Below the pieces are notes generated by a model. It did not search any database. It saw only the letters and a program-made list of their open reading frames with translations, and had not been told where the DNA came from. From VGCC01 sp044375955 (lineage in GTDB: Bacteria > Actinomycetota > Actinomycetes > S36-B12), in the NCBI GenBank assembly GCA_044375955.1, contig JBILLS010000041.1:1-14561 (forward strand): a DNA stretch of 14,561 nt. The letters run 5' to 3'. The translations under genes and the position numbers were made by a program. This document shows, piece after piece, positions 7,354 through 13,112 of the stretch; the first letter of the stretch is position 1; each line of letters begins with the position of its first letter.

Positions 7354-8154
7354 ATGGGTGACTTCGACGAGGCCTTGCAGATCAGCGACTCAGGCGATTC
7401 CCTGACCTGGTCCGTGCCGGATGGATGGCAGCAGGGCCGCGGCGCCTGGGGTGGTCTCGTCGTCGCCGCCTGTGTGACGGCGGTCGAGATGCGCGAGTCC
7501 ACGTCACGTCCGGTGCGTGCCATCACCGTGCAGATGGCTGGGCCGGTGCTCGTGGGTGATCAACGGCTCGTCGTCACCGAGGTACGGCGCGGGAGCGCCA
7601 TGACCACATGGAACGTCGACATAGTCGACACCACCGGTGCCACGGTCGTCCACGCATCCGTCATCAGCGGTGCACCCCGCGACCTGGACGTGGACCGAAC
7701 GTCCGCGTGGGGCTGCGCGCGCATGGGTGAGCAACCGCCGTGGTCTGCGGTCCCCGAGATACCTGTCGCACCTCCGCTGGGACCGGTCTTCGGGCCACAC
7801 GTCTGCTTCCGGCCCCTCGTCGGTACACCGGCCAGTGGCGGGGAGGCGAGAACCCGGGGCTGGGTGTCCTTCGCCGACGGCAAAGCCTGGACGCGGGCGC
7901 GGGTCCTCGGCCTCATCGACGCCTGGTGGCCCGGGGCGCTCGTCGCATCCGAGCGCATGCGGCCCCTCGCGACCGTGATGTTCGCGGCCACGATCCTCGT
8001 CGATCCGGCCGACTTCGATCCTGGGCAGCCGTTGTTCTACGAGGGGGAACTGACCGCCGGCTCCGAAGGGTTCACGAGCGAGGTGCGGCGACTCTGGTCA
8101 CCGGATGGCCGCCTGGTTGCAGAGAACCTGCAATCGATCGTCGTCATCGCGTGA
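7354..8154 (+). CDS. TesB-like acyl-CoA thioesterase (double hotdog)
   Basis: A 266-residue protein with two hotdog halves. The first has GWQQGRGAWGGLVVAA (24-39), the helix typical of 4HBT_3/TesB-like thioesterases. The second has GWVSFADG and LIDAWWPG. Asp189, Thr207 and Gln260 (in NLQSIVVI at the C-terminus) fall in the order and spacing of the Asp-Thr-Gln catalytic residues of E. coli TesB, which I take as tentative support. It should hydrolyse acyl-CoA thioesters in the cytoplasm; chain length cannot be predicted. The ATG is 2 bp after the L,D-transpeptidase stop with no clear ribosome site, so translational coupling is likely. It converges on the lytic transglycosylase with a 4-bp gap, leaving no room for a separate terminator. 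Confidence 0.82.
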   Translation: MGDFDEALQISDSGDSLTWSVPDGWQQGRGAWGGLVVAACVTAVEMRESTSRPVRAITVQMAGPVLVGDQRLVVTEVRRGSAMTTWNVDIVDTTGATVVHASVISGAPRDLDVDRTSAWGCARMGEQPPWSAVPEIPVAPPLGPVFGPHVCFRPLVGTPASGGEARTRGWVSFADGKAWTRARVLGLIDAWWPGALVASERMRPLATVMFAATILVDPADFDPGQPLFYEGELTAGSEGFTSEVRRLWSPDGRLVAENLQSIVVIA

Positions 8155-8158
8155 TCCG

Positions 8159-8728
8159 TCACGGAGTGGCGGGTTCCTCGAACGTGAGTGTCTGCGACCA
8201 GGTGAGGACACGATCCACGTACTGCTCGGTCTCGGGGTACGGCGGAATCCCGTTGTGGCGTCGCACGGCACCATGCCCGGCGTTATAGGCAGCGAGGACG
8301 TTCTCCAGCAACTGGCCCTCGACCTTGCGCACGAGTCGTCGATTCACGCAGTTCATTTTCGCTGCAGAGTGGATGGCATCGATGGGATTCCACACATCGG
8401 CGATCCCATCACCGTCCCCATCGATTCCGTACTGCTTCCATGTGCTCGGCATGAACTGCGCTATGCCCTGGGCTCCCGCGGGACTGATCGCCTCCGGATT
8501 CCAGCTGCTCTCGGCCGCGATCTGGGCCGCCAGCACCGGTGCCGGGACGAACCTGCACCGCTCGGCCGCCTCACGGATGACCGGTGTGTAGGCGGCGGGA
8601 ACGACCACCGTCCCACCGAGTCGACCCGAGTCGCGAACGTCGTCGAGGTAGCGCCATCCCAGATAGCCGACCGCGGCGACACCGGTCAGCACGACCAGCA
8701 CGACGAGAACCGACGACAGACGCTTCAT
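8159..8728 (-). CDS. Membrane-anchored lytic transglycosylase (SLT domain)
   Basis: 189 residues. One N-terminal transmembrane segment or uncleaved signal anchor (about 4-28) is followed by a short linker and a soluble SLT/goose-lysozyme-like domain (about 45-180). The catalytic motif IAAESSWNP places Glu73 as the general acid. GAQGIAQFMPSTW (86-98) and NVLAAYNAGHGAV (143-155) are standard SLT motifs, and DGDGDGIADVWNP (103-115) is the Ca-binding-like insertion common in actinobacterial members. It would cleave the MurNAc-GlcNAc bond of peptidoglycan with anhydro-MurNAc formation, on the outer face of the membrane. The ATG at 8728 is chosen because GGAGAGG precedes it and the membrane segment begins right after; the frame stays open upstream to 8854 without such support. 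It diverges from the GTPase gene. Confidence 0.9.
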   Translation of the reverse strand: MKRLSSVLVVLVVLTGVAAVGYLGWRYLDDVRDSGRLGGTVVVPAAYTPVIREAAERCRFVPAPVLAAQIAAESSWNPEAISPAGAQGIAQFMPSTWKQYGIDGDGDGIADVWNPIDAIHSAAKMNCVNRRLVRKVEGQLLENVLAAYNAGHGAVRRHNGIPPYPETEQYVDRVLTWSQTLTFEEPATP

Positions 8729-8751
8729 GACCTCTCCAGGGAAGGGCGTCC

Positions 8752-8757
8752 ACGGTA
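8752..8757 (-). promoter_or_regulatory. Candidate -10 hexamer for lytic transglycosylase
   Basis: TACCGT on the minus strand (8757-8752) matches TANNNT. Transcription from about 8745 would give a leader of about 17 nt carrying GGAGAGG. No good -35 is seen. The 61-bp gap also holds two direct copies of GTCCACG (8748-8754 and 8771-8777), 23 bp apart. Confidence 0.3.
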
Positions 8758-8777
8758 ACCCGCGGGCCTGGTCCACG

Positions 8778-8783
8778 TACGCT
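8778..8783 (+). promoter_or_regulatory. Candidate -10 hexamer of a leaderless transcript (GTPase)
   Basis: TACGCT matches TANNNT and is separated by 6 nt from the ATG at 8790. No Shine-Dalgarno site precedes this ATG. It supports 8790 as the true start rather than the open frame extending back to 8727. Confidence 0.45.
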
Positions 8784-8789
8784 CGACAC

Positions 8790-9956
8790 ATGTCCTCCGA
8801 TGGGGTCGCCCGCCCCGACCTCGGCCCGGCCGCGCTCGAGGCCCTCTTCGGCAAGGAGCTCGCGGAGGCCTACGCCTCGTTGGGGTGCTTCAACCTCGCG
8901 ATCTTCGGCAAGACCGGTGCCGGAAAGTCGACGTTGCTCAATGCGATCTTCGGCGAGGAGGTCGCGGAGACGGGTGTTGGTCGCCCGGTGACCAAGGGCT
9001 TGGTCTACTACCGACATCCGGATGCCTTTCTGGGGATCTTCGACTCCGAGGGGTTCGAGACTGGAACGTCCGGTGATGTGATCCTGCACGGGCTGCAGGA
9101 ACTGGTGAGTGCGCGCGCCACCGCGCCGATCGACCAGCGGATCCACGCGGTCTGGTACGCCGTGCGGTGGTCCGACCGCAGATTCGAGCAGGCGCAGCAG
9201 GACTTCGTGCGAAGGATCGCCAACCTCGGGCTTCCCGTCATCATCGTCATCACCCAGGTGCCATTCCGCGACGGGAGGGCGCATCCCGAGGCCGTTGAGT
9301 TCGCCGACTTCATCACGCAGTGCGCGCTTCCAGTTCACCCCGATGGTCGCCCAGTCCTGACGAACGCGGTGCACGACCCGTTCACCGACTCACCCGTTGC
9401 CGGATTGCATGAGTTGCTCGACGTGACCTACGCAATCGTCCCGGAAGCGGTTGAAGGGGCACTCACGGCCGCGCAGAGGCTCGACCTGGAGCGCAAGAAA
9501 AAAGCGGTGGCGGCCGTCATTCGCCAAGCGGTGGCGGTCGCTTCTGGCGTAGGCGCGGCCCCGATTCCCTTCGCTGACGCGGCACTGCTGGTTCCGAATC
9601 AGGTGACGATGATCGCGCGTATCACGGCCGCCTACGGATTACCCGCGAGCACGTCGCGCACCATGGCGATCGCCGGCTCGGTCGTCTTGACCGGAGGGGC
9701 GACCATGGCCGGGCGTTATGCCGTCACCAATCTGCTGAAGTTCGTCCCCGGCGGGCAGATCGCCGGATCCGCCATCTCGGCCACGGTGGCCGCGGCACTG
9801 ACCAAGGCCGTCGGTGTCGCCTGGTCACGTGTGTGCGAGTACGCGCTCACGATGGATCCTCAGCAGCGTGATGCCTTCCTGTCCAGTGGGGCGGTCTCCG
9901 AGGTATTTCGGAGATTCATGCGCCAACCGGGAGACGGTGTTAGCGTCGAACCATGA
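8790..9956 (+). CDS. P-loop GTPase with C-terminal DUF697-like membrane-associated domain
   Basis: 388 residues. The N-terminal GTPase domain has the Walker A/G1 loop GKTGAGKST (40-48), a G2 threonine in PVTKG (66-70) and G3 DSEG (85-88). In place of the G4 motif NKxD it has ITQVPF (about 154-159), so guanine recognition is non-standard, as in other TRAFAC GTPases of the 50S-binding-GTPase-like and YcjX/YcjF-like groups. Residues about 236-345 look like DUF697: a Lys-rich start (KKKAVAAV), APIPFADAALLVPNQVTMI, and Ala/Gly-rich hydrophobic helices that could lie in or on the membrane. The biological role is unknown. It diverges from a lytic transglycosylase, and its stop overlaps the start of a small membrane protein (ATGA), which suggests the two work together. 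The start choice rests on the TACGCT hexamer and the lack of conserved sequence upstream. Confidence 0.8.
   Translation: MSSDGVARPDLGPAALEALFGKELAEAYASLGCFNLAIFGKTGAGKSTLLNAIFGEEVAETGVGRPVTKGLVYYRHPDAFLGIFDSEGFETGTSGDVILHGLQELVSARATAPIDQRIHAVWYAVRWSDRRFEQAQQDFVRRIANLGLPVIIVITQVPFRDGRAHPEAVEFADFITQCALPVHPDGRPVLTNAVHDPFTDSPVAGLHELLDVTYAIVPEAVEGALTAAQRLDLERKKKAVAAVIRQAVAVASGVGAAPIPFADAALLVPNQVTMIARITAAYGLPASTSRTMAIAGSVVLTGGATMAGRYAVTNLLKFVPGGQIAGSAISATVAAALTKAVGVAWSRVCEYALTMDPQQRDAFLSSGAVSEVFRRFMRQPGDGVSVEP
9941..9946 (+). promoter_or_regulatory. Candidate -10 hexamer of a leaderless transcript (small membrane protein)
   Basis: TAGCGT matches TANNNT and is 6 nt before the ATG at 9953. It lies inside the last codons of the GTPase gene. 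If used, the small protein would also be made independently of the GTPase. Confidence 0.35.
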
Positions 9957-10180
9957 AGCGAGTTCTCTTCCTCTTGCTCGTCCTGACCGGGGCTGCGGGT
10001 GCCTGGTTGTGGTGGCAACGACGCCTGGATGCTCAGCAGCAGGACGTCTGGTCCCAGGTGATGAGCCCCACGCCGGAACCTGAGCCGGAGCAGCCTGCTC
10101 CCGCGCCAGCTACGAAGGCTGTCGCGAAGAAGAAGCCGGCGAAGAAGCCCGCGGCCGCGAAGGATGCCTCCCCGGCCTGA
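9953..10180 (+). CDS. Small single-pass membrane protein, DLW-39-like
   Basis: 75 residues. One N-terminal membrane segment (about 4-20, followed by WQRR) would anchor it. The next stretch, RRLDAQQQDVWSQV, resembles the RAEQDLW motif of the tiny actinobacterial DLW-39 proteins, with Val replacing Leu. The C-terminal 40 residues are low complexity: acidic Pro/Glu, then Lys/Ala/Pro (KKKPAKKPAAAKD). The assignment is by eye and moderate; function is unknown in any case. The ATG overlaps the GTPase stop in ATGA, which implies translational coupling, though a TANNNT hexamer upstream could serve it separately. The Lys-rich tail resembles nucleic-acid- or polymer-binding tails but this is not diagnostic. 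Confidence 0.65.
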   Translation: MKRVLFLLLVLTGAAGAWLWWQRRLDAQQQDVWSQVMSPTPEPEPEQPAPAPATKAVAKKKPAKKPAAAKDASPA

Positions 10181-10237
10181 CCGTTCGCTGAGGGAGAAGG
10201 AATCCTCGGTCAGCTGGTTCCGGTCCACATCTCCGCT

Positions 10238-10260
10238 TAGGGTTGAGTGAGGAGGTGGTC
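10238..10260 (+). promoter_or_regulatory. Candidate -10 and Shine-Dalgarno site deciding the PAC2 start
   Basis: TAGGGT (10238-10243) is a TANNNT hexamer. AGGAGG (10250-10255) lies 5 nt before the ATG at 10261. Together they favour ATG 10261 over the in-frame TTG at 10243, which would fall within the -10 element. Confidence 0.5.
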
Positions 10261-11178
10261 ATGCGTTCCCCGGCCGAGGTGATGCGCATTCACCAGGAGG
10301 CGCAGTTCGACGAGCCACCCGTGCTTGTCCATGCGTTCTCCGGGTTCGTCGATGCTGGCAATGGTGTCCGTATCGCGATCGATCACCTGTTGACCCGCCC
10401 GCACGACCTACTCGTCACATTCGATTCCGACGAGTTCATCGACTATCGGGCACGTCGTCCACGCATGTTGTTCTCGTCGGATCACTTCACGTCCGTTGAT
10501 GTCCCACGAATCGGCCTCCATCGGGTGAGTGATGACGATGGGCGTGACTTCCTCCTCCTCGCGGGACCTGAGCCGGACTACCAGTGGGAACGCTTCCTCG
10601 GCGCGGTCGACCTCGTCATCGAGCGCTATCGGGTCTCCGCCCTGATCGGGCTCTCGGCGATCCCGTGGCCGATTCCCCACACCCGACCCCTCTCGGTGAT
10701 CGTGCACGGCAACGAGCCGTCCCTCGTTGCCGGTCGCAGTGCGATGGTGGGGGACATTGAGGTACCCGGCCATGTTGGCGCGATGCTCGAGTTGCGTGGG
10801 TCCGAATTGGAGATGCCGTCGATCGGCATCACCGCACAGGTGCCGCACTACCTCGTCCAATTCGAGTACCCCCAGGGTGCGGTCGCTCTCCTGCAGGGGC
10901 TCCACGATGTGGTCGGGCTTCAGGTGGATGCGTCGGTTCTCGCGGCGGCATCCGAGCGCGCCGTCCAGGATGTCGCGGCCCAGGTTGCAGACAACGAGGC
11001 GTTCGCGGCTGTCGTCGCGGCACTCGAGGCGCAGTACGACTCCGTTGCGACGAGCCAGTCACCCGCGTGGTCCGGCGGTGACATCCCGAGTGGCGACCAG
11101 ATCGCCGCGCAGGTCGAGGAATTCCTCGCGGGGCTCGCTCGTGAGGATGGTCAGGACAAGGACGTTCCCGAGTCCTAG
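10261..11178 (+). CDS. PAC2 family protein (proteasome assembly chaperone-like)
   Basis: A 305-residue actinobacterial PAC2-domain protein. Typical segments are PPVLVHAFSGFVDAGNG (about 19-35), DYRARRPRM, GPEPDYQWERF, GLSAIPWPIPHTRP and PSIGITAQVPHYL. The domain occurs in eukaryotic and archaeal proteasome assembly chaperones; in actinobacteria these proteins (Rv2125 in M. tuberculosis is one) have no firmly established role. The C-terminus is an acidic helical tail after about 225. It lacks a signal peptide and is expected in the cytoplasm. No proteasome gene is in the window. The stop TAG shares a CTAG with the stop of the convergent hydrolase. Confidence 0.85.
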   Translation: MRSPAEVMRIHQEAQFDEPPVLVHAFSGFVDAGNGVRIAIDHLLTRPHDLLVTFDSDEFIDYRARRPRMLFSSDHFTSVDVPRIGLHRVSDDDGRDFLLLAGPEPDYQWERFLGAVDLVIERYRVSALIGLSAIPWPIPHTRPLSVIVHGNEPSLVAGRSAMVGDIEVPGHVGAMLELRGSELEMPSIGITAQVPHYLVQFEYPQGAVALLQGLHDVVGLQVDASVLAAASERAVQDVAAQVADNEAFAAVVAALEAQYDSVATSQSPAWSGGDIPSGDQIAAQVEEFLAGLAREDGQDKDVPES

Positions 11179-12635
11179 CAGCGCGCCCCCGGTTCGGGGA
11201 GCGCACCACTCACCAGGTATGTGTCGACGATCCTCTGCACACACTCCGATTCCTCACCGTAGGCCGTGTGCCCATCGCCGACGTAGGTGAGCAGTCGGCT
11301 TGTCGGCAACTGCGCACTGAGGTTCCGCGCCCAGGCGTAGGGGGTGGCGGGGTCGAACCTGGTCCCCAGGACGAGGATTCCGGCCGTCGTCGTCGAGGTC
11401 ACGGGTGCCGGGGCGTCGGCTGCGTGCCCGAACCAGGTGCTGCACGGCGCATTACCCCAGGACATGGCGCGCGCGAGATCCGGGACGACCGCGTCGCGGG
11501 ACCACTGTCGAGCCGCCTCGGCCAATCCGTTTCGCCCTGGTGGTGCGGGGTAGTCCCAGCATCCGATCGCGAGGAACGCCGAGGTGGCATTCGAGCCGTA
11601 CGCATTCGGCCCGATCTGATCGGTGGCGAGGGCGGCGAGTTGTGCGAGCCCGGCCCCGTCACCACGGTCGGCCGCGGCGAGGGCATCTTCCAGGAGGGGC
11701 CAGAGGTCGATGCTGTACATACTGAAGAACAACGCGGTGATCGCCTCGGCCTGAACCAGGGGTGCATCGCGGCCCGTGGGCAGCGGTGTGCGATCGACGC
11801 GCGCCAGTAGTGCGTTGATGCGATCGATGACCTGCTGTGTCGTCGAGCCGATCGTGCACGTGGGTCGGCGGCTGCAGTCGTCGGCGAACCGGGTGATGGC
11901 GGTCTGGAAGCCCTGGGATTGCCCCCGCGAAAGTTGCATGGCGTCCAAGGACGGGTCCACCGCGCCGTCGAGCACCATGCGACCGACACGGGAGGGGAAA
12001 GACTCCGCGTACCGGGCGCCGAGCTGAGTGCCATAGGAGAAGCCGAACCAGTGCAGCAGGTTCTGACCGAGCACGGAGCGCACGATGTCCATGTCCTGCA
12101 CCGTCTCCGCCGATCCCACGTGGCGTGCCACGGTCGGCGACAGGCGCAGACACCCGGGACCGATGTCCCGGGCGCGGCGCAGCAGGGTCGCGGTCTCCGA
12201 TGGGGTATCCGGTGAGGGATCCGTGCGCAGCCATCGCGTGGTCTGCCGCCCGGTGAGACAGGTCACCGCCGTCGAGTCCTCCACGCCACGCGGGTCGACC
12301 CCCACGACGTCGTAGAGATCGCGCACCGGGCGCGAGAGCTGGCCGGCGAATGAGGGGACGTACTCCGTGGCCGAGGAGCCGGGACCGCCCGGGTTGACCA
12401 GGAGCGCTGGCCGAGTGCCATCCGGTGCCCGGGGGCCCACCGCCCTGAGCGCCAGGGTGATCTGCGCGCCGCCGGGGTCGGAGTACTTCAGGGGTACGGC
12501 CACGCGGGTGCACCAGGTCCCCGACCCGCAGGCCGCCCAGGCCAGATCCTGGGTGCGGTACGCCTCGAGGCCATCCGCCCTGGCCGGGGCGGGGAGGAGC
12601 AGGGCGAGCAGGCCCACGACGACGAGCCAGCGCAT
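11175..12635 (-). CDS. Secreted alpha/beta hydrolase, tripeptidyl aminopeptidase-like (S33 family, TAP C-terminal domain)
   Basis: 486 residues. The N-terminus is a signal peptide (MRW, hydrophobic core, ARA cleavage site near residue 19). The hydrolase fold shows the oxyanion loop NPGGPGSS (about 81-88), VGVDPRGVEDS, the nucleophile elbow GFSYGT with Ser200, Asp428 in GTRFDPATP and His456 in GDGHTAYG. Relatives release N-terminal tripeptides or cleave esters outside the cell; the substrate here is unknown. Six or more cysteines in the lid region fit an exported protein with disulfides. The ATG at 12635 is preferred because the signal peptide starts there and TACCCT lies 5 nt upstream; an ATG at 12686 would add 17 polar residues in front. 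Its stop overlaps the PAC2 stop within CTAG. Confidence 0.88.
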   Translation of the reverse strand: MRWLVVVGLLALLLPAPARADGLEAYRTQDLAWAACGSGTWCTRVAVPLKYSDPGGAQITLALRAVGPRAPDGTRPALLVNPGGPGSSATEYVPSFAGQLSRPVRDLYDVVGVDPRGVEDSTAVTCLTGRQTTRWLRTDPSPDTPSETATLLRRARDIGPGCLRLSPTVARHVGSAETVQDMDIVRSVLGQNLLHWFGFSYGTQLGARYAESFPSRVGRMVLDGAVDPSLDAMQLSRGQSQGFQTAITRFADDCSRRPTCTIGSTTQQVIDRINALLARVDRTPLPTGRDAPLVQAEAITALFFSMYSIDLWPLLEDALAAADRGDGAGLAQLAALATDQIGPNAYGSNATSAFLAIGCWDYPAPPGRNGLAEAARQWSRDAVVPDLARAMSWGNAPCSTWFGHAADAPAPVTSTTTAGILVLGTRFDPATPYAWARNLSAQLPTSRLLTYVGDGHTAYGEESECVQRIVDTYLVSGALPEPGARC

Positions 12636-12640
12636 GCCCC

Positions 12641-12646
12641 AGGGTA
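12641..12646 (-). promoter_or_regulatory. Candidate -10 hexamer of a leaderless transcript (alpha/beta hydrolase)
   Basis: TACCCT on the minus strand is 5 nt from the ATG at 12635, with no Shine-Dalgarno site. It supports the shorter hydrolase with the signal peptide at its very N-terminus. A clear -35 is not seen. Confidence 0.4.
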
Positions 12647-12727
12647 CGGCGACGGCGTGGCGGCGGTCTCCGCCAGGTTCGGTCATGGAGAATGAAACCG
12701 GTGGAGGCGGCGACCGCCCACACGCGA

Positions 12728-12762
12728 CGAGGCCCCTCGAAGTATGAGTTCGAGGGGCCTCG
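12728..12762 (-). terminator. Perfect 14-bp hairpin, probable terminator of the minus-strand RNA
   Basis: CGAGGCCCCTCGAA (12728-12741) and TTCGAGGGGCCTCG (12749-12762) are exact reverse complements around a 7-nt loop. There is no T-tract on either side, which is common for actinobacterial terminators. No gene on the plus strand reads into it; on the minus strand it closes the structured stretch at 12763-12965 and lies about 92 bp before the hydrolase start. It could also act as the off-state of a riboswitch for that gene. Confidence 0.65.
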
Positions 12763-12965
12763 CCATGAAGTCGGGCTCAGGTCTCCGGTCTCCCGGGCCT
12801 CCGCGGCTGTGCAGTCCGCGGTGCTCACTCCGGCGTTGCCGCCTTTGCTGACCGAGTCTTTCCGACTCCGCGTTACCTTCCACCTCGCCGACCCCGCCAG
12901 CACCCGGGGCCTTTCCGGTCGAACCGTTAGGCGTTGCTTCCGATCCCGCCCGCACCTTGCGGCGC
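12728..12965 (-). ncRNA. Candidate structured RNA of about 235 nt (family not recognised)
   Basis: This stretch has no convincing gene but is dense in short inverted repeats: 12916-12926 (CGGT/ACCG), 12892-12909 (CCCCG/CGGGG), 12854-12868 (GAGTC/GACTC), 12832-12843 (GGCG/CGCC), 12801-12821 (CCGCGG/CCGCGG), 12785-12796 (CCGG/CCGG), then the terminator-like hairpin. Read on the minus strand two loops are GNRA tetraloops (GCAA and GAGA) and a third is GGAAA; on the plus strand they are not, which gives the direction. A possible promoter on the minus strand is TTGTGG (13003-12998), 17 bp, TTAGAA (12980-12975); TTGACG at 12993-12988 is an alternative -35. I could not match it to tmRNA, RNase P RNA, SRP RNA, 6S or the common riboswitches. 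The 5' end is approximate. Confidence 0.5.
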
Positions 12966-13112
12966 GTAAGAGATTTCTAACAGGCGTCGTCAAGTCACCA
13001 CAAGTGGTTTTCCAAAGATTTTCAAGGAAATTCTGACCCATGAATCACATCGCGTCACACACGTTCGCTTCCATCACTACAGTTCACCGCACCGCACCGA
13101 TTGGATGGTCCC
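12763..13112. other. Gene-free region between hydrolase and tRNA-guanine transglycosylase
   Basis: The left two thirds hold the candidate minus-strand RNA. From about 12970 to 13080 the composition turns markedly more AT-rich than the surroundings, as expected for a divergent promoter zone. It contains the inverted repeat ACCAC-AA-GTGGT (12997-13008), which overlaps the proposed -35 of the RNA, and the TACAGT hexamer (13078-13083) upstream of the transglycosylase. Open frames crossing the region on either strand look like shadows. Confidence 0.6.
13078..13083 (+). promoter_or_regulatory. Candidate -10 hexamer for tRNA-guanine transglycosylase
   Basis: TACAGT matches TANNNT. Transcription from about 13090 would give a leader of about 23 nt before the GTG at 13113. 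The ribosome site is weak (GGATGG just upstream). Confidence 0.35.

Noticed and set aside
12728..12762. Hairpin as a plus-strand attenuator of tgt
   Set aside because: It is 350 bp upstream of tgt, the loop types of the neighbouring stems favour the minus strand, and a nearer promoter for tgt is available.
12763..12965. Known riboswitch or housekeeping RNA (c-di-AMP, cobalamin, SAM, glycine, tmRNA, RNase P, SRP)
   Set aside because: The conserved core strings I can recall for these classes are not found on either strand. A covariance-model search could overturn this.
12692..13036. Plus-strand open frame of 114 codons upstream of tgt
   Set aside because: No ribosome site, no family resemblance, and it reads through the perfect hairpin and the other stems.
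11659..13041. Minus-strand open frame of 460 codons through the candidate RNA and into the hydrolase
   Set aside because: The part inside the hydrolase is a shifted frame of that gene, and the part at 12728-12965 coincides with hairpins. It has the composition of a shadow; an alternative coding reading of the RNA region is unlikely but would show as codon-wise conservation.
13101..13112. TTG at 13101 as start of tgt
   Set aside because: The GTG at 13113 gives MSF, matching usual family starts, and TTG would be a rarer start codon with no better ribosome site.
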